Positions 33,470-45,760 of a stretch of 64,000 nt of DNA are shown here, piece by piece (position 1 is the first letter of the stretch; every line of letters begins with the position of its first letter). The position numbers were made by a program, and so were the translations under genes. A model generated the notes under the pieces. It was not told where the DNA came from. It ran no database searches and saw only the letters and a program-made list of their open reading frames with translations. The DNA comes from Rhizomys pruinosus (Eukaryota; Chordata; Mammalia; Rodentia; Spalacidae). Location: contig VZQC01011941.1 in NCBI GenBank assembly GCA_009823505.1, positions 1,375,111 to 1,439,110 on the forward strand, given 5' to 3'.

Positions 33470-34261
33470 CTGTAGTTTTCTTCAGGATTAATCATTGCTA
33501 TTTTGGCGAGTCTTCTGACCAGTGTGTGGTGATACCTCCTCTTCGTTGTAATTGCTTCTTTCTATGGCTAGTGACGTAAATCATCTTTTCATAAGCTTAT
33601 TGGCAATCTGAATAGTCTCTTCAGTGAAACTGTATTCATTTGTGCTGTGTGTTTTCTAATTGAACTCTTTTTCTTCTTCATTGTTGGTTTTAAGAATTCT
33701 TTCTATATTCCATGTAAGTCCTTGGACAAGATAGATGGTTTGTGAATATTTTCTCTCAGTCTTTGGTTTGTCTTTCCATCTTCTTACAGGATCTCTCACA
33801 GAGAAACCTGTTTATTGAACCATTTTGACAAGGCTCAATTTACCAATTTAACTTTCCATGGACCATAGCTTCAGCCTCTAGTCTAGGAACGTTGCATAAT
33901 ACATATCTTGAAGATTTTCTCCTAAGTACTTTTTCAAAAGTTATGTAGTTAACATTTTACATAACCCATTTGAAGTTAAGTTTTATATACAGTATGAAAT
34001 TTGGACTTGTATTCTATGTTTTAACTATGAATATCCAACTACTCCACACCATTTGTTGAAAAGGCTCCATCAAATTACCTTCACCCATTGTCCAACAGAG
34101 GCAAGGTGCATTTGTTTGGGTCTATTTCCCTGTTCTTTATTTTATCCCATTAATCTATTGAATGTGTCTTCACCAGTACTAGGTTGTCTTGATCACTGTG
34201 GCTACATTTTAGACATAAATATGGGATTGGATTATTTCTTTATTCCTTTATCAAAACAGTT

Positions 34262-34459
34262 TAAAAATATTTTATTATTTTTATGTGTATGAGTGTATTT
34301 CCTGCATGTATGTAAATGTACCTGTGCCTTGCAATGCCCTCGATCATCTGAAGAGGGCACTGGACCCCTGTAACTAGAGTTACACATGGTTGTTAGTCAC
34401 TACATGGGTGCTGAGATCTGAACCCAGGTCCTTTGACTGCTGACCCATCTCTTTAGCCT
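34262..34459 (-). mobile_element. B3 SINE, reverse
   Basis: AATATTTTATTATTTTTATGTGTATGAGTG, CATCTGAAGAGGGCACTGGACCC, CTACATGGGTGCTGAGATCTGAACC and GCTGACCCATCTCTTTAGCC are the reversed B3 blocks. Confidence 0.88.
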
Positions 34460-35729
34460 CTATCAAAGGTAGTTTTGATGGTTCCAAGCCTGTACCTTTC
34501 TGGATAAATTTGAGAATAACTGTATATGTCTACCCTCAATGACATTAAAAATTTTTTATTAAGCCTTTGTAGTTTCCTAGCACAGTTCTCAATCAAGTTT
34601 AGACTCCGCCCCCACCCATGCCCCTCCAATCCCCCACCTCACCTCCTATATTCCACCATATATGGTAAGACCTGTCCAGTCAAGCATTTGCAGATTTCCT
34701 TAAGTGAAAATTCATCCACTGGAGTCTAGTCAGGTCATCTAGAGAGGGTAACTAAGGCATATTCTCCCTCACCCCATAGCATTCAGTCTTCAATATTTCT
34801 TAGTCTAGGACTGGGCTTGATGACATTTTGATAGGCATTTGCATTGAACATATAAACCTATTTGCGAACAATTGGTATCTTTACTACGTTGAATTTCCCA
34901 ATTCATGAAAACAATGTATGTCTCTACTTAAATTTTATTTTAAGTAATATAACTTCCCAAATAGAGATTCTGTCCATATTTTATTAATTTTATGTCTAAA
35001 TATGTCATTTTCTTTGGAGTGATTATAAGAGGCACTATGCTTTTCCTTTTTTGTCTCAGATGTCCAGTGCGAGTCTATAAAAATATGGTTGGTTTTATGC
35101 ATTGATTTTTTAAAAATCCTATGGCCTTGATTAACTCATGTATTAACTCTAAGAACTTCTGTCTTTCCTTTATCCTGGGTGACAGCTTCTTTAGGATTTC
35201 ATACATGTATAACCATGTCATCTGGAAATATAGAAGTTTTATTTTTTCCACCAAATCTAAATGTCTTCTTTCTTTTTCCTATCTTATCGCAATGGACAAA
35301 ATCTCCAGTAATACATTGAATAAGACAATTAGAGTTCATATACCCTTGCTTTGTTCCCAATACTACACGGGAAATAGTCATTTCTATGCAATTAGTTTGA
35401 CTGTAGTATATAGAGTATTGCAGATAATCTTTATCAAATTGAGGGAATTTTACCCTCCTAGTTTACTGACAGCTTATCATGAGCGAATGTTGGATTTTAT
35501 CAACTGTTTTGTCTGTGTCCATTGATATGACCATCTGATTTTACCCTTTAGTCTGTTGACATGATACCTTATATTAATTGATCTTCAACAATGAAACCAG
35601 CCTTATATCCCTGGAATTAATTTTACTTAATAGTAATACTTTTAATTATGTATATTTTAAAAGATTTAATTTGAAAAATTTTTTGCTAATATTTGGATGT
35701 AAGATTGTGAGGGATATTAATATATAGTT

Positions 35730-35879
35730 TTGTTTGTTTGTTTGTTTGTTTTTTGAGACAGGGTTTCCTTGCAGCCCCAGCTGGCCTGGAACTCACTATG
35801 TAGACCAGGCTAGTTTTGACCTCACAGAGATCTGCCTGCCTCTGTTGGGACTAAAGGCATCTGCCACCATGCCCAGCTA
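35730..35879 (-). mobile_element. B1 SINE, reverse, with (GTTT)n tail
   Basis: A TTTGTTTGTTTGTTTG tail precedes GAGACAGGGTTTCCTTGCAGCCCC, GTAGACCAGGCTAGTTTTGACC and ACTAAAGGCATCTGCCACCATGCC. Confidence 0.9.
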
Positions 35880-36077
35880 GTGTAGAGGTTTGTTTGGTAT
35901 TTTTCATGTGGTCTTTATATTTGGGTGATATTAGTCTGACAAAATGAGTTGAAAAGTGTTCCTCTTGTTTATTAGAAGAGATTGTGAAAAATTGATATGA
36001 ACTTGTTCTTAAATATTTGGTAGAATTCACCAATGAAGCCATTACACCTGGACACCTCTTTTTTTAAGAGCTTTAAG

Positions 36078-36322
36078 TTACTGGGACTGAAGAGATGGCT
36101 CAGCAGTTAAGAGCACTGGCTGCTCATGCAAAGGACCCGGGTTTGATTCCTAGCACCCACATGGCAGCTAACAACCGTTCATAACTCCAGTTACAAGTGA
36201 CTGTAATGCCCTCTTCTGACCCATGTAGGCATCACATGACACAGGTGCACCTACTCACATGCAAGCAATACCCTCTTACACATAAAATAAAAATAGCAAA
36301 GAAATAAAATATTTTAAAAAGA
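36078..36322 (+). mobile_element. B3 SINE, forward
   Basis: GGACTGAAGAGATGGCTCAGCAGTTAAGAGC, CCCGGGTTTGATTCCTAGCACCC and tail CTTACACATAAAATAAAAATAGC. Clean copy, unlike the unit that follows at 36.5 kb. Confidence 0.92.
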
Positions 36323-36514
36323 GCTTTAGGTTACACATTCAATTTTTCAAATGTAATGGGGCTATTTGAATCTTCCATTTCTTCTTGATTCAGTTTAATA
36401 TTATGTGATTTTAGAAAAACTGTTCAAGCTGACAGATGTGTAGGAGTTTACTTGCATTTAGTATCCCCTTATCATTACATCAATGATACTCTACCTATTG
36501 TCATTGTATCTGTT

Positions 36515-36522
<8 letters not shown>

Positions 36523-36553
<31 letters not shown>

Positions 36554-36956
36554 CTTTTTTGAGAAAGAGGTCTCCCTGTTAATGCTCCTGGGCTTGTCCT
36601 GGAAACTCACATCTTAGATCCATGGCAGGCTGGCCTCATCTCACAGAGAGATACCGCGTGCTTCTGCCTCCAAGTGCTAGGATTAAAGGCGTTTGCCGCT
36701 CACCGATCGCCCGGCATTCATTTATTTCTGTATGTTGTATCAATGTACTGTTCTGCGTGAAGTCTGGCCCCTGTCCGTGCAATGCCCGCGGAGGTCAGAA
36801 AAGGGGTTGTCGGGATTCCCCTGGAACTGGAGTCCTCGCTGGAATTGGAGTTTCAGACGTCCTCCGGCGCACATGTGGGTCCTGGGGATCGAACCCGGTC
36901 CTCTGTAAAGTGTCGGACACCGCTCATTTGAACTGCTAGGCCATCTCTCCAGCCCC
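36523..36956 (-). mobile_element. B3-B1 composite-like SINE unit with 18-bp target-site duplication, indel-rich
   Basis: Read on the minus strand: a B3 (36,717-36,956) joined through an AT-rich linker to a B1 (36,553-36,716) and one poly-A tail. TGTATCTGTTTC plus TTTTTT at 36,505-36,522 is repeated exactly at 36,957-36,974, so the two SINEs share one outer duplication. Both carry odd extra bases, for example GCTCACCGATCGCCCGG in the B1 head, unlike the clean SINEs just upstream. Confidence 0.8.
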
Positions 36957-37334
36957 TGTATCTGTTTCTTTTTTAATAAGCAGCAGAGATGTATTTTTCT
37001 CTATTTTTGCCATGGTCAGCCCAGCCTGAGGTTTCAGAATTTTGTTTTAAGTATTAGCTTTTTATTTCATTGATTTTTTTTCTCTGTTGTTTTCTTATTT
37101 TCATTTTAGTTGATTTCTGATCCAGTCTTTGTTATTTCTTTTATTCTGCTTGCTTGGGTTTATAAGCTTTATTTTTCCACTTCATTTAGGCAGAGGCATG
37201 AATTATTGAGTTGAGACTTTCCTTCTTTTATAACAAAAGCATCTGTGCTATAAGCTTCTTTCTGCACTGTTCCTGCTGCACTCCACATGTATCAATATGC
37301 TTTATCTTCAATTTTCACTCAGGTATACTGCCAT

Positions 37335-37494
37335 TTTTTTTTTTTGGTCTTTTCGGAGACAGGGTCTCCTCTGTAATCCAGTGTCCTGGAACTCAACTCT
37401 GGTAGAACCAGGCATGGCCTTGAACTCCAAAGATCCTCCTGCCTCTGCTCCCAAGTGCTAGGATTCAAAGGCGTGTGCCACCTATGGCCTGGCA
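37335..37494 (-). mobile_element. B1 SINE, reverse, abutting the L1 copy B A-tail
   Basis: Poly-T, GGTCTTTTCGGAGACAGGGTC, CTCTGTAATCCAGTG, ACCAGGCATGGCCTTGAACTCC and AGGATTCAAAGGCGTGTGCCACC. Several inserted or missing bases relative to other B1s here. Its head ends directly at the L1 tail, so on the minus strand the L1 is followed by the B1. Confidence 0.88.
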
Positions 37495-40110
37495 GGTAAT
37501 TTATTTATTTATTCTATTTATTTATTATTTATTTATTTAATTTATTTATGACTTTGTGTATTTCATACATCAATTTTCCAATTCCAGTTCGGCCATATTT
37601 CCCCTTCCCTTCCCCAATCCCAACCGCCACCCCCATCTCAGAATTCAAGCATTAACTGGCCCCATAACTGTCCTCGAACAATTTTCATCAGGTTGTTTTT
37701 TTCTTTCCATTTTTATAGCAATAAGTGATAATTTCTGAGTACACAGACATCCCTCATGGTATATTTCACCAACTGTGCAAGCAAAGTTGTGTACAAAACA
37801 CCACACAACCCCTTTGGTCCCGACCAATTCCATGGAGAGGGGGGCGCTTGTTTATGTTTCAATATATTGGTCCATAAAAGTTTAGTTGAATCAAATGAGT
37901 GTCCGAGGTTAGCATTGCTTGCATGTTTTCACCATTCACGCCAATCGGCAGCCTTTACATTTCTACCACACGCCCCCTTCCTCAGATTTTTCCTTTCTAG
38001 GATTAGAAAATGGGCACAAGGTTTGGATGAGGGAAGCAAAATAGTCTACTTTCCTGGAAGCTGCTGTCTTGGTTTCTGGTCAGTTCTGACGTTTTCTTTC
38101 ATGGACTTGGCAGACTTGTCAAGGAAAATAGACTTCGTTCCTACTGATGAAGCACAAGCGAATTAAGAATATATAGGTATTAATGTTATTGGTAGGTTAG
38201 CTTTGGATAGACACAATGCTTGGATGGTATGCTAATCCATGAATTACAATTTTTTTCTGTTAAATATAGATAGAAGGGTCTCTATCTGGTGGCTTATAAA
38301 ATTCTCCTGACCATTAGAGGGGTGCAACTTGTGGCATCAGACGCATGGGTTTATTCCTCCAAGGAGAAGAGCAATAGCCAATTAGATTTGGGAATTATTC
38401 AGAGCATAATTTACGGCTGCCTCTGCTGCACTTATTCCCAGGCAGGTGAGGTGCAAGCCTGGTGCTGACGGAGGAGTCTTGCTTTGAACTCCAAGGTGAC
38501 CCAATATTTGCTTTAGTTAGGCTATTACTGAGTGGCCTTTGGTAACATCTCTCTGGTATTCAGAGACCATCTGTACACTTGCATGTGTGGTCTCATACAT
38601 TCTTTTCCCATGTTAACCTCCGTCAAGGTCTTTGACAGCGAGGGCTTATTGCCTTCTTGCAGGTATCTCAGCCTTTATGAGGCAAGGAAGCCTTTACCTT
38701 TTGTGGAGGCTTGGATCCCCTGGCCAAACACCATTAGTAAAATAATCATTTGCTGATTGTCAAGCTCCTGCATTAAATATTTGCCTTAAGTGCATGCTTA
38801 AGGAGACTTTTTTTTTGTATGTCTTTTTTTGTTCTGAATAGAGAGATAATCCTTTTACAGTTCCTATGTCTATATAAATGTCAATATCAAGAATGACAGT
38901 TTATACATGGAAATTTTATAAGTAGATTTACCATTCTGATAATAATAATGTTGTTCTTTAATTTTCAGTTGGAGAGACGGACATTTATTCAATCATAGTT
39001 TTCTCCTTTGTTAATCTAGTGCGGGAGGGTGTAAGAAAATCTCCTCTCATAATTAAACCACTTTGTGGCTCACCTAGAGGGTGAAGTTTTGTTAGGATAG
39101 TCGATTATAAATAGTGTGTTACAAGTAAGGATCACTAGAAGGGCCGTTTGATGCCTGTGGCATTCTGAGGCTTTTCTTTCTTCCAATGTTGGGTCGGGCA
39201 CCTTTCTGTTTGGCACTCTTTCTGTCTGAGTACAGTCCTAACTTCGATGTGCATAAGCTTGTATCTTTCTTTCTCCACCGCATTTAAGGGTTGGTGACAT
39301 TTTTTACCTGTTGGAAACATACAAAATTTATTTTTCCTCTTGTTAGTTTTATAGATTTGAATTGCAAAGGTTTTTGACAAAAAGGTTTCATTTCTATCCG
39401 TATCCCTCACCCATTTTTCTTTTTTTTTGGGGGTGGGTTCTTTTAGTTTTCTTTGACCCCTGGCATGGGAGTCTCCGGAAGGCAGTTGTATTATACATCC
39501 CTATATGGTGGAATCAAGGCAAAGTTTTTAGCTTTCAATCAATTCACCCATAGCTGTTTTGGGGTGATGTAAAGTGATGTACTTGGGAAGCAAACTTAAT
39601 TTTTTTTGTTAAATCATCTTATTAGGTGAAAGAGAATGCTACAAGGTTGATACCGTACAACAGAAATTATAGAAAACATTGTATGTGGCCAATACCAAAG
39701 TTAAGTTCGTTTAAGAAAGAAGAATACAAACCAGATTTTATGTAGAATAAACGTGGACAGCAGCAATTATATCTCCGTTTAAACTCAGATGCATTACCGT
39801 TTTAATCAGAGCCTTTAAACCAAAATGTTGTTTAAATACACATATTTAATTTTACTGAGTCCTAAACCACCATATAACCTGTATACAATGTCTGGGCAAA
39901 ACTGAATACTTGTTGAAAAGCTTCACGTCAATGGTTAAAATATGTCATAATCATTCATTATATCACCCCAGGATTCCACCTCTTCCCGTCCCTCCTGCCC
40001 CTCACCCGCCCTTCTCAATTCACCATTTCAGTCCAGTTTTCTGAAATGAACAGCGTCTCTTATCTGTTGTTTTTCTTCTTTTACTATGCATCCCTCTCGA
40101 CAAGAAATAT
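37495..40110 (-). other. L1 copy B 3'UTR, about 2.6 kb with indels
   Basis: Matches the copy A 3'UTR along its whole length: AATTGCAAAGGTTTTTGAC, GTTGTATTATACATCCCTATATGGTGGAATCAAGGC, CTCAGATGCATTACCGTTTTAATCAG and CCAAGGAGAAGAGCAATAGCCAATTAGATTTGGGA all have counterparts. G-rich tracts on the minus strand occur at both ends, as in copy A. Being longer than the copy A version fits added insertion errors. Confidence 0.75.
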
Positions 40111-43100
40111 TAATAAATATCTGGGGGCTATTGGCACTAGAGCTCATTCCTCCCACATAATGCAGGGACAATCTAAATTTCGTCGTTTGGTTTTTCCTGG
40201 GACTGCTGTGTTCACTGCTTCATGCCTTCACTTAACATATAATTGTTTTCTAAGGTTCCATCCATTTACATTGTCAAAAGTTCCATGATGTATGGTTCCT
40301 CTTTACTCCGCTTGTAGCAATAAGGAACTTCTCCTCCATTGTATAAATCATTGTACCCAGTTAATTTTTCATCTATCCACTTTTGTCAGATTTGAGGGGC
40401 CACCTGTGGCTGGTTCCATGCTTTGGCTATTCTCTTGTTAGACCACAGAGTCCTTGTGATAATGTTAAACGCGTGCGCTTTCCGTGCATGTGCATCATCT
40501 GCAAGTGTAAGATGAGCAGTCTATGGTGGAATATACCCAGGAATCTGTGAAGTAAATACTGGGTCATAATGGGGCAGTGGCTCTATTGTGAGAAATCTTC
40601 TAAGCGTTCTCCCTCAACTGCTTTCCAATAGTGGGCCTGTACAAGTTAATTACAATTGCACCCACCGCGTGGAATGAGTGTTTTTTTCTTTTCCCACTTT
40701 TCAAAATATGGCTGTGAGAACTTTTGTCAAGAGCTTACAGCAATTTTTTTTTTTTTATCCTAGCCAGTCTTAATGGAGGAAGATGATATCTCTCTCCAAT
40801 AAAATCCGTGGTTTATTTGGCATTTTTCCTTAATTATTAGCCGATGTTGAACACTTCCTATAGATGTTTCTCGGCCTCTCTAATTCCTCCTCTGTGAAGT
40901 CTCTAATTCAGATCTTTGCTACATCTATTTTTGGAGTGTATGTTCATTATGTTTTTCCTTCTTCTTTGGTTCTTTGAGTAGCTTGTTATGCTCTGGAATA
41001 TTTAATGAAAGGCTTTGTCAGAATGTCCTGCAAGTGAAGGCCTTCCTCCCACCTGTGGGGTTTTCTCTTCACTTCCTTTGATTGTTTCTTTTGATGTACA
41101 TGAACCTTTTTGAGTCTTAATGAGGTCCCATTTGGTCAATTGTCGGGTCTTATTTCTTGTGAGGGGCTGCTGTCTGATTTAGGGAAGTCTTTTCCTATGA
41201 CTATGTCTTGTAGTCTGCTGCTAAAGATTTCTTCTTCTATCATCGCCTTCAGAGTTTAGGGCTTCATGTTGGAGGTCTTTGATCCATCTGGAGTTGACTT
41301 TTGTACAGGGTGAGAGGTAAGGGGTTTAATTTCATTCTTCTGAAGTGGTGATCCCAGTTTTGCCAAACCACCACTTACTGAAAATGCTGCTCAATTTTCT
41401 CCATTGTGTCTTCTTGACCCCCCTTGTCAAAAATTATGAGGTGGTTTGAAATATATGAAGCTCAGGTTGGATTTAGTTTTAACCTTCCATTGGTCAAACT
41501 GGTCTGTTTTTGTGCCAGTACCCAGGCTGTTTTTACGAAACTATAGCTCTGTAGTAATAGTTTGATGTCTGGTATATATAACCCCTGTATTGCTCTTTTC
41601 GTTCAGGGTTGCTTTGGTATCGGGGTCTTTTTGTTTTTCCAAAAATGAAAATTGAGATTTTTTTTTTCCAAAGACTGTGAAAAAACTCTTGGGTATTTGA
41701 TTGGAAATTGCATTAAATCTGTAACTAGTTTGGGTAGGATGGACATTTACTATATTTATTTTCCCATCCATAGCATGGGAGGTTTTGTCCATCTTCTGAT
41801 GTCTTCCTCAATTCCTTTTTCAGGGTTTAAAGTTTTTGTTGTAGAGATTCCTTGGGGTGTTTTTTGTTACGGTTTTTTTTCTCAGGTATTTTATTGTTTT
41901 TGAGGCTATTGTGAGTAAGAAAGTGTTTCCTTGTATGTAGTCCTTCTTCAGTTGGTTTATTGTTGGTGTAAAGAAAGCTACTGATTTTTTTCTAGATTTT
42001 ATTTTGTATCCTGCACTTTACCGAGCCTCTTAATCATTTCTAGGAGTTTTCCTGGTGGAGTCCTTAGCATCCCTTGGTAAGATAATCATATCACCAGCAA
42101 AAAAGGGATAGTTTTGACTTCCTCTTTTCCAATTAGAATCCTTTAAATTTCCTTTTCTTTGCCTTATTGGCCCTAGCAAAGGGTTTCAAGCACTATATTG
42201 AAGAAGGAGTGGTGAACAGGGGGCAGCCTTGGCGAGTTCCTATTGTTAAGGGAGAACACTTCTGTCATTTCCCCAATTTAGGATGATATTGGCATTGGGT
42301 TTCCTGTATATGGCTTTGATTAACATTGAGGAATGAACCCTCCAGTCCAATTCCTCTCTAGGACTTTAAACATGGAAGGGAATGCTGGATTTTGTCAAAG
42401 GCTTTTCTCATGTCAATTGAGATGATGGTGTGGTTTTTGTCCTCAGTCCGTTTATATATGTTTGATGATGTTTATAGATTTTCTTATGTTGAAACCATCC
42501 CTGCATCTCTGGGTATTAATCAAACTTGGTCATGATGGATGATATTCTTGATGTGAGTCTGTATGCGATTTTGCCAGTATCCTATTTAGTATTGGATCTG
42601 TTGTTCATTAGTGAGATGGACCTATAGTTCTCCTTTTGGTTGTACTTTACCTGGTTTTGGTAAAAGCGTGATGGCTGGCTTTCATAGAAGGACATACTGG
42701 AGAAGACTCCTCCCGTTTGTTTATCCTTTGAACATTTGAGTAGGAATGGTTCGTTAAGTCTTTTTTGAAATTATTTTATAGATTCTTGCTGTGAACAACC
42801 ATCTGGCCCTGGGCTCTTTTTTTGGTTGATGAGGCTACTTATTACATCTTCAATTTCTTCCTGTATTATTGTTTTTTTAGGCTGTTGGAATCTCTTCTAG
42901 TGGTGGTGAGCTTTGGTGATTCCCAGGATTTCAGATATTCATCCTTTCTTCTAGGTTTTCAAAATTAGTAAGACTGTATAGTTTTTCAAGTCAAGATCCG
43001 TAGTGTTGTCTTAATCATTGTCTTGTGATATTTCCCCTTCATCACAGATTCTAGATTTGGATTGTCCCTCTTCTACTTGGCTTGATGGTGCGTGATAGGA

Positions 43101-44282
43101 TTCTGTCTATCCTTGTTTATTCCTCTTGAAGAACCCAACTTTTTGAATTTCATTGATTTTTGTATAGTTTCTTTGTTTCTCTATTTCAATTGATCTCTGT
43201 TCTGAATTTTGTCTATTTCTTCTTGTCTGCTTCCCATTTTGGGTTCAATTGTTGTTGTTCTCAAGTTTTTTTTTATTTTTTTAGTTGTTTGATATTCTTG
43301 GTCTCTTTCTGTTTTTTTTATGTACGGCACTTAGAACAAAACTTCCCTCTTAGATGCTTTTTAAAGTGTCCCATAGGTTTTGCTGTTTGTATCATGTATT
43401 TATTCCAGGAAATGTTTTTATTTTCTTTAATTTCTTCCTTGACCCATTTATTAATTCAGGAGATGTGATATCTGTTTAGTTCTCCATGTGTCTTGTAGTT
43501 TAGTAGGTTTATCTCTGGGTGTCGTTGGATATTGAGCTTTATTGACTTTTGTTCGGTCTGATAGAATGCATCGAATGATTTCAATTTTTTATATTTCGAT
43601 TGAGTTTTTTTTCTTGGCGTGTGCCCAGCCAGTATAGTCTATTTTTGAGAATGTTCCAATGAGGTGCATGAGTAGATAAAGATGTATTCTCTGAGTCTGT
43701 TTTTGGGTGAAATATATGATAGATGTCTGTGAAGTCCATTGTGGGTGAGTGTCATTTAGTTCATGAATGTCCTTTGTTTATCCCTTGTCCTATTTGATCT
43801 GTTTAATGGGCTTAATGGGGTATGACAGTCCCCTATCCTTTAGTGTGCTGGGGTTAATATCTTCCTTGAGAACCTGAAGAATTTTCTTTATAAAAGTTTG
43901 GGTGCACTGGTGTTTGGTGTTAGTGTATATATTCATAATTGTGAGAATCTTCATCGTCATTGTTCCTTTAATAAAGATTAATGGCTCCTCTTTGTCTCTT
44001 TGATCTCTTTTTGCTTGAAGTCTATTTTATCTGAATATTAGAATAGCCACGGCCTGCTTTTCTTTTTGGTACTATTTGCTTGGAATACTTTCTCCATCCC
44101 TCACCTTAAGTTGGTGCCTATCATTGTAATTGACGATGGGGTTCTTGTAGACAGCATATAGATGGGTTTTGTTTCCTAATCCATTCTCCCAGTCTATGCC
44201 TTTTGATTGGGGAGTTTAGCCCATTAATATTTAAGGTTATAATTGAACGATGGATGTTGCTTCCTTTCACTTTATTATCCAT
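40111..44282 (-). pseudogene. L1 ORF2 remnant, copy B
   Basis: The endonuclease N-terminus is intact for about 55 codons: MDNKVKGSNIHRS, ITLNINGLNSPIKRHRLGEW and NPSICCLQEPH, with start ATG at 44,280-44,282. The frame is lost at 44,121 and again many times. The reverse transcriptase motif reads FAGD instead of FADD (plus strand ATCACCAGCAAA at 42,090-42,101), so the first catalytic Asp is Gly. That would inactivate the enzyme if real, but the interval is error-prone. Confidence 0.9.
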
Positions 44283-44325
44283 TTGGACTTCTAGCCTCTG
44301 ATTTTCTCCTATGATTATGTTTTTA

Positions 44326-45198
44326 TTAGTTTCTTTTCCTAGGTGTTTGAGGATTGTTGCTCCTCTCTTCTGCCATTTGAATTGCTTCAAGTATTTTATG
44401 AAGAGTTGGTTTTCCAGACATGTATTCCATCATCTTGTTTATGTCATGGAAGATTTTTCTCTCTCCGTCAACTGTAATCGACATTTTTGCTGGGCAAAGT
44501 ATTCTGGGTTGGCATCCATAGTCCCTTAACACTGGGAATGCTTTGCTCCATGTTCTTCTTGCTTTCATGGTTTGAGCTGAGAAGTCATTTGTAATTCTGA
44601 TGGGTTTCCCTTTGTATGTGACTTGTTTTTCTTTTGTAGCCCTCAGAAATTTGTCTTTGTTTTGAACATCTAGCATTTTAACTATGATATGGCATGGGGT
44701 GTTTCTTTTCTGATCTTGTCTATTTGGGGTCCTGTGTGCTTCTTGTATTTGTATGGGTTTGTCTATTTTTAGTTTGGGGAAATTTTCATCTATTATTCTG
44801 TTGAAGATCTGATCAATACTATTCTCTTGAGATTCTTCTTCCTCTATTCCTGTGATGTGGAGGTTTGATCTTTTCATAGTGTCCCATATTTCCTGGTTGT
44901 TCCACTTTTGTGTATTTTTAAATTTTTCATAATCTTTATTTGAGCTTTTTAATTGTTCTGTGTTATCTTCCAGATCTGATATTTGTTCTACTTCTTCCAT
45001 TCTACTTCTGAGGCTTTTTCCTTTCCTTTCTTCCTGATTGAATGAGTGTTCTAATTCCTTTTTTGTTTCATCCTGTGTTTTGTTTAGTACTTCCATTTCC
45101 TTTTTGAGCTTCTCAATCTCTTCTTGGTGCTTCTCAATCTCTTCTTGGTGCTCCTTACTTCGTTGGTTGGCTTCCTTTTTCAGTGTTTCTACTTCCTT
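44326..45198 (-). pseudogene. L1 ORF1 protein, 5'-truncated but open for about 290 codons, copy B
   Basis: L1 ORF1p binds L1 RNA as a trimer and acts as a nucleic-acid chaperone in the cytoplasmic L1 particle. The open frame runs from just inside the truncation (KEVETLKKEANQRSKEHQEE) to the stop before 44,326. Counting from the internal Met at 45,096: coiled coil to about residue 60, RRM about 75-157 (RSNLHITGIEEEE, SIDQIFNRIIDENFPKLK), C-terminal domain about 158-238 (VTYKGKPIRITNDFSAQTMK, RRTWSKAFPVLRDYGCQPR), then a basic tail ending TPRKRN. The heptad EEIEKHQ is doubled upstream of that Met. Relative to copy A there is no frameshift. The natural start is missing, so it is a fragment. Confidence 0.93.
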
Positions 45199-45435
45199 TC
45201 AGAGTTTGTTTTCATTCCAGAAGTTGTAAGACTTGCTCTATTGCCGCTTCCCTTCCTACTTAGAGCAATTCCTTAAGCCATTCTGAATGGCTGATTTGCT
45301 AACAAAACAATTATTAGTTTTTCCTCATGTGAGAACCTCACTCTTTCTGCCCACTTGACTCATAAAGAAGTTTTTTTCTGTTTTTTCCTTTCCATTTCTT
45401 TCCTTTATGTGTATGTGTCACATAACTTTGTGGTG

Positions 45436-45760
45436 TAGGAAGATCCAGTTTGAATTGGGGGCTAGTTCTCAGCTAGCACCCCTCAGGGCACCACATGGAT
45501 GGGAGTCAGGGGATCTCTCTGACCCCATCCCAAGGAGGAGCAAACAACGTGGCCTCAGTGCGTGATGCTGGGTGGGGCAGCAGTGTACAGGGGTGTGGTG
45601 GAATTGGGGGGCCTGTGATTGGCTCTGGGGACTGATGTCAGTTGGCTTATAAAAGCAGGCTATAGTGGGTAATAAATAGAATTCTCCGTCAACATCATTA
45701 CAGAATTCCCAGTCATTTTTAAATTTTTGCCCGCGTACAGGCCAAAGCAGGCCTGCATTT
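45436..45760 (+). mobile_element. Possible solo LTR with CCAAT, TATA and AATAAA signals
   Basis: TGTAGGAAGATCC could be an LTR start. It is followed by GATTGGCT (CCAAT-type box, about 45,617), CTTATAAAAGC (TATA box, about 45,647) and AATAAATAG (poly-A signal, about 45,671). The spacing is right for a compact LTR. I cannot place the right end or a target-site duplication and do not recognise the family, so a different promoter-like sequence is possible. Confidence 0.35.

Larger units (their letters stand above)
33480..37334 (-). mobile_element. Old L1 (L1M-like), reverse, with several SINE insertions
   Basis: Reversed ORF2 3' half of an old L1: TTGAACCATTTTGACAAGGC, CCATTAATCTATTGAATGTGTC, TAGGTTGTCTTGATCACTGTGGC, TTGATATGACCATCTGATTTTACC, TTTTATTTCATTGATTTTTTTTCTC and TTCATTTAGGCAGAGGCATGAATTATTGAG. 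The order is collinear on the minus strand over about 3.8 kb. It hosts a B3 (34,262), a B1 (35,730), another B3 (36,078) and a B3-B1 unit (36,523). No open frame. Confidence 0.8.
37495..45207 (-). mobile_element. L1 LINE, copy B, 5'-truncated (minus strand)
   Basis: Collinear with copy A from the 3'UTR to within ORF1; homology stops at about 45,207, within the ORF1 coiled coil, so the 5'UTR and ORF1 N-terminus are absent. The left border is an ATTT-rich A-tail joined to a B1. I did not find a target-site duplication. From the left border to about 44,120 the sequence is crowded with small insertions and deletions; from there to the 5' end it is clean. The change within one element suggests two data sources in the assembly. 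Confidence 0.95.

Noticed and set aside
44326..45096. A host gene of 256 codons
   Set aside because: The protein is L1 ORF1p (RRM and C-terminal domain), and L1 ORF2 follows directly downstream.
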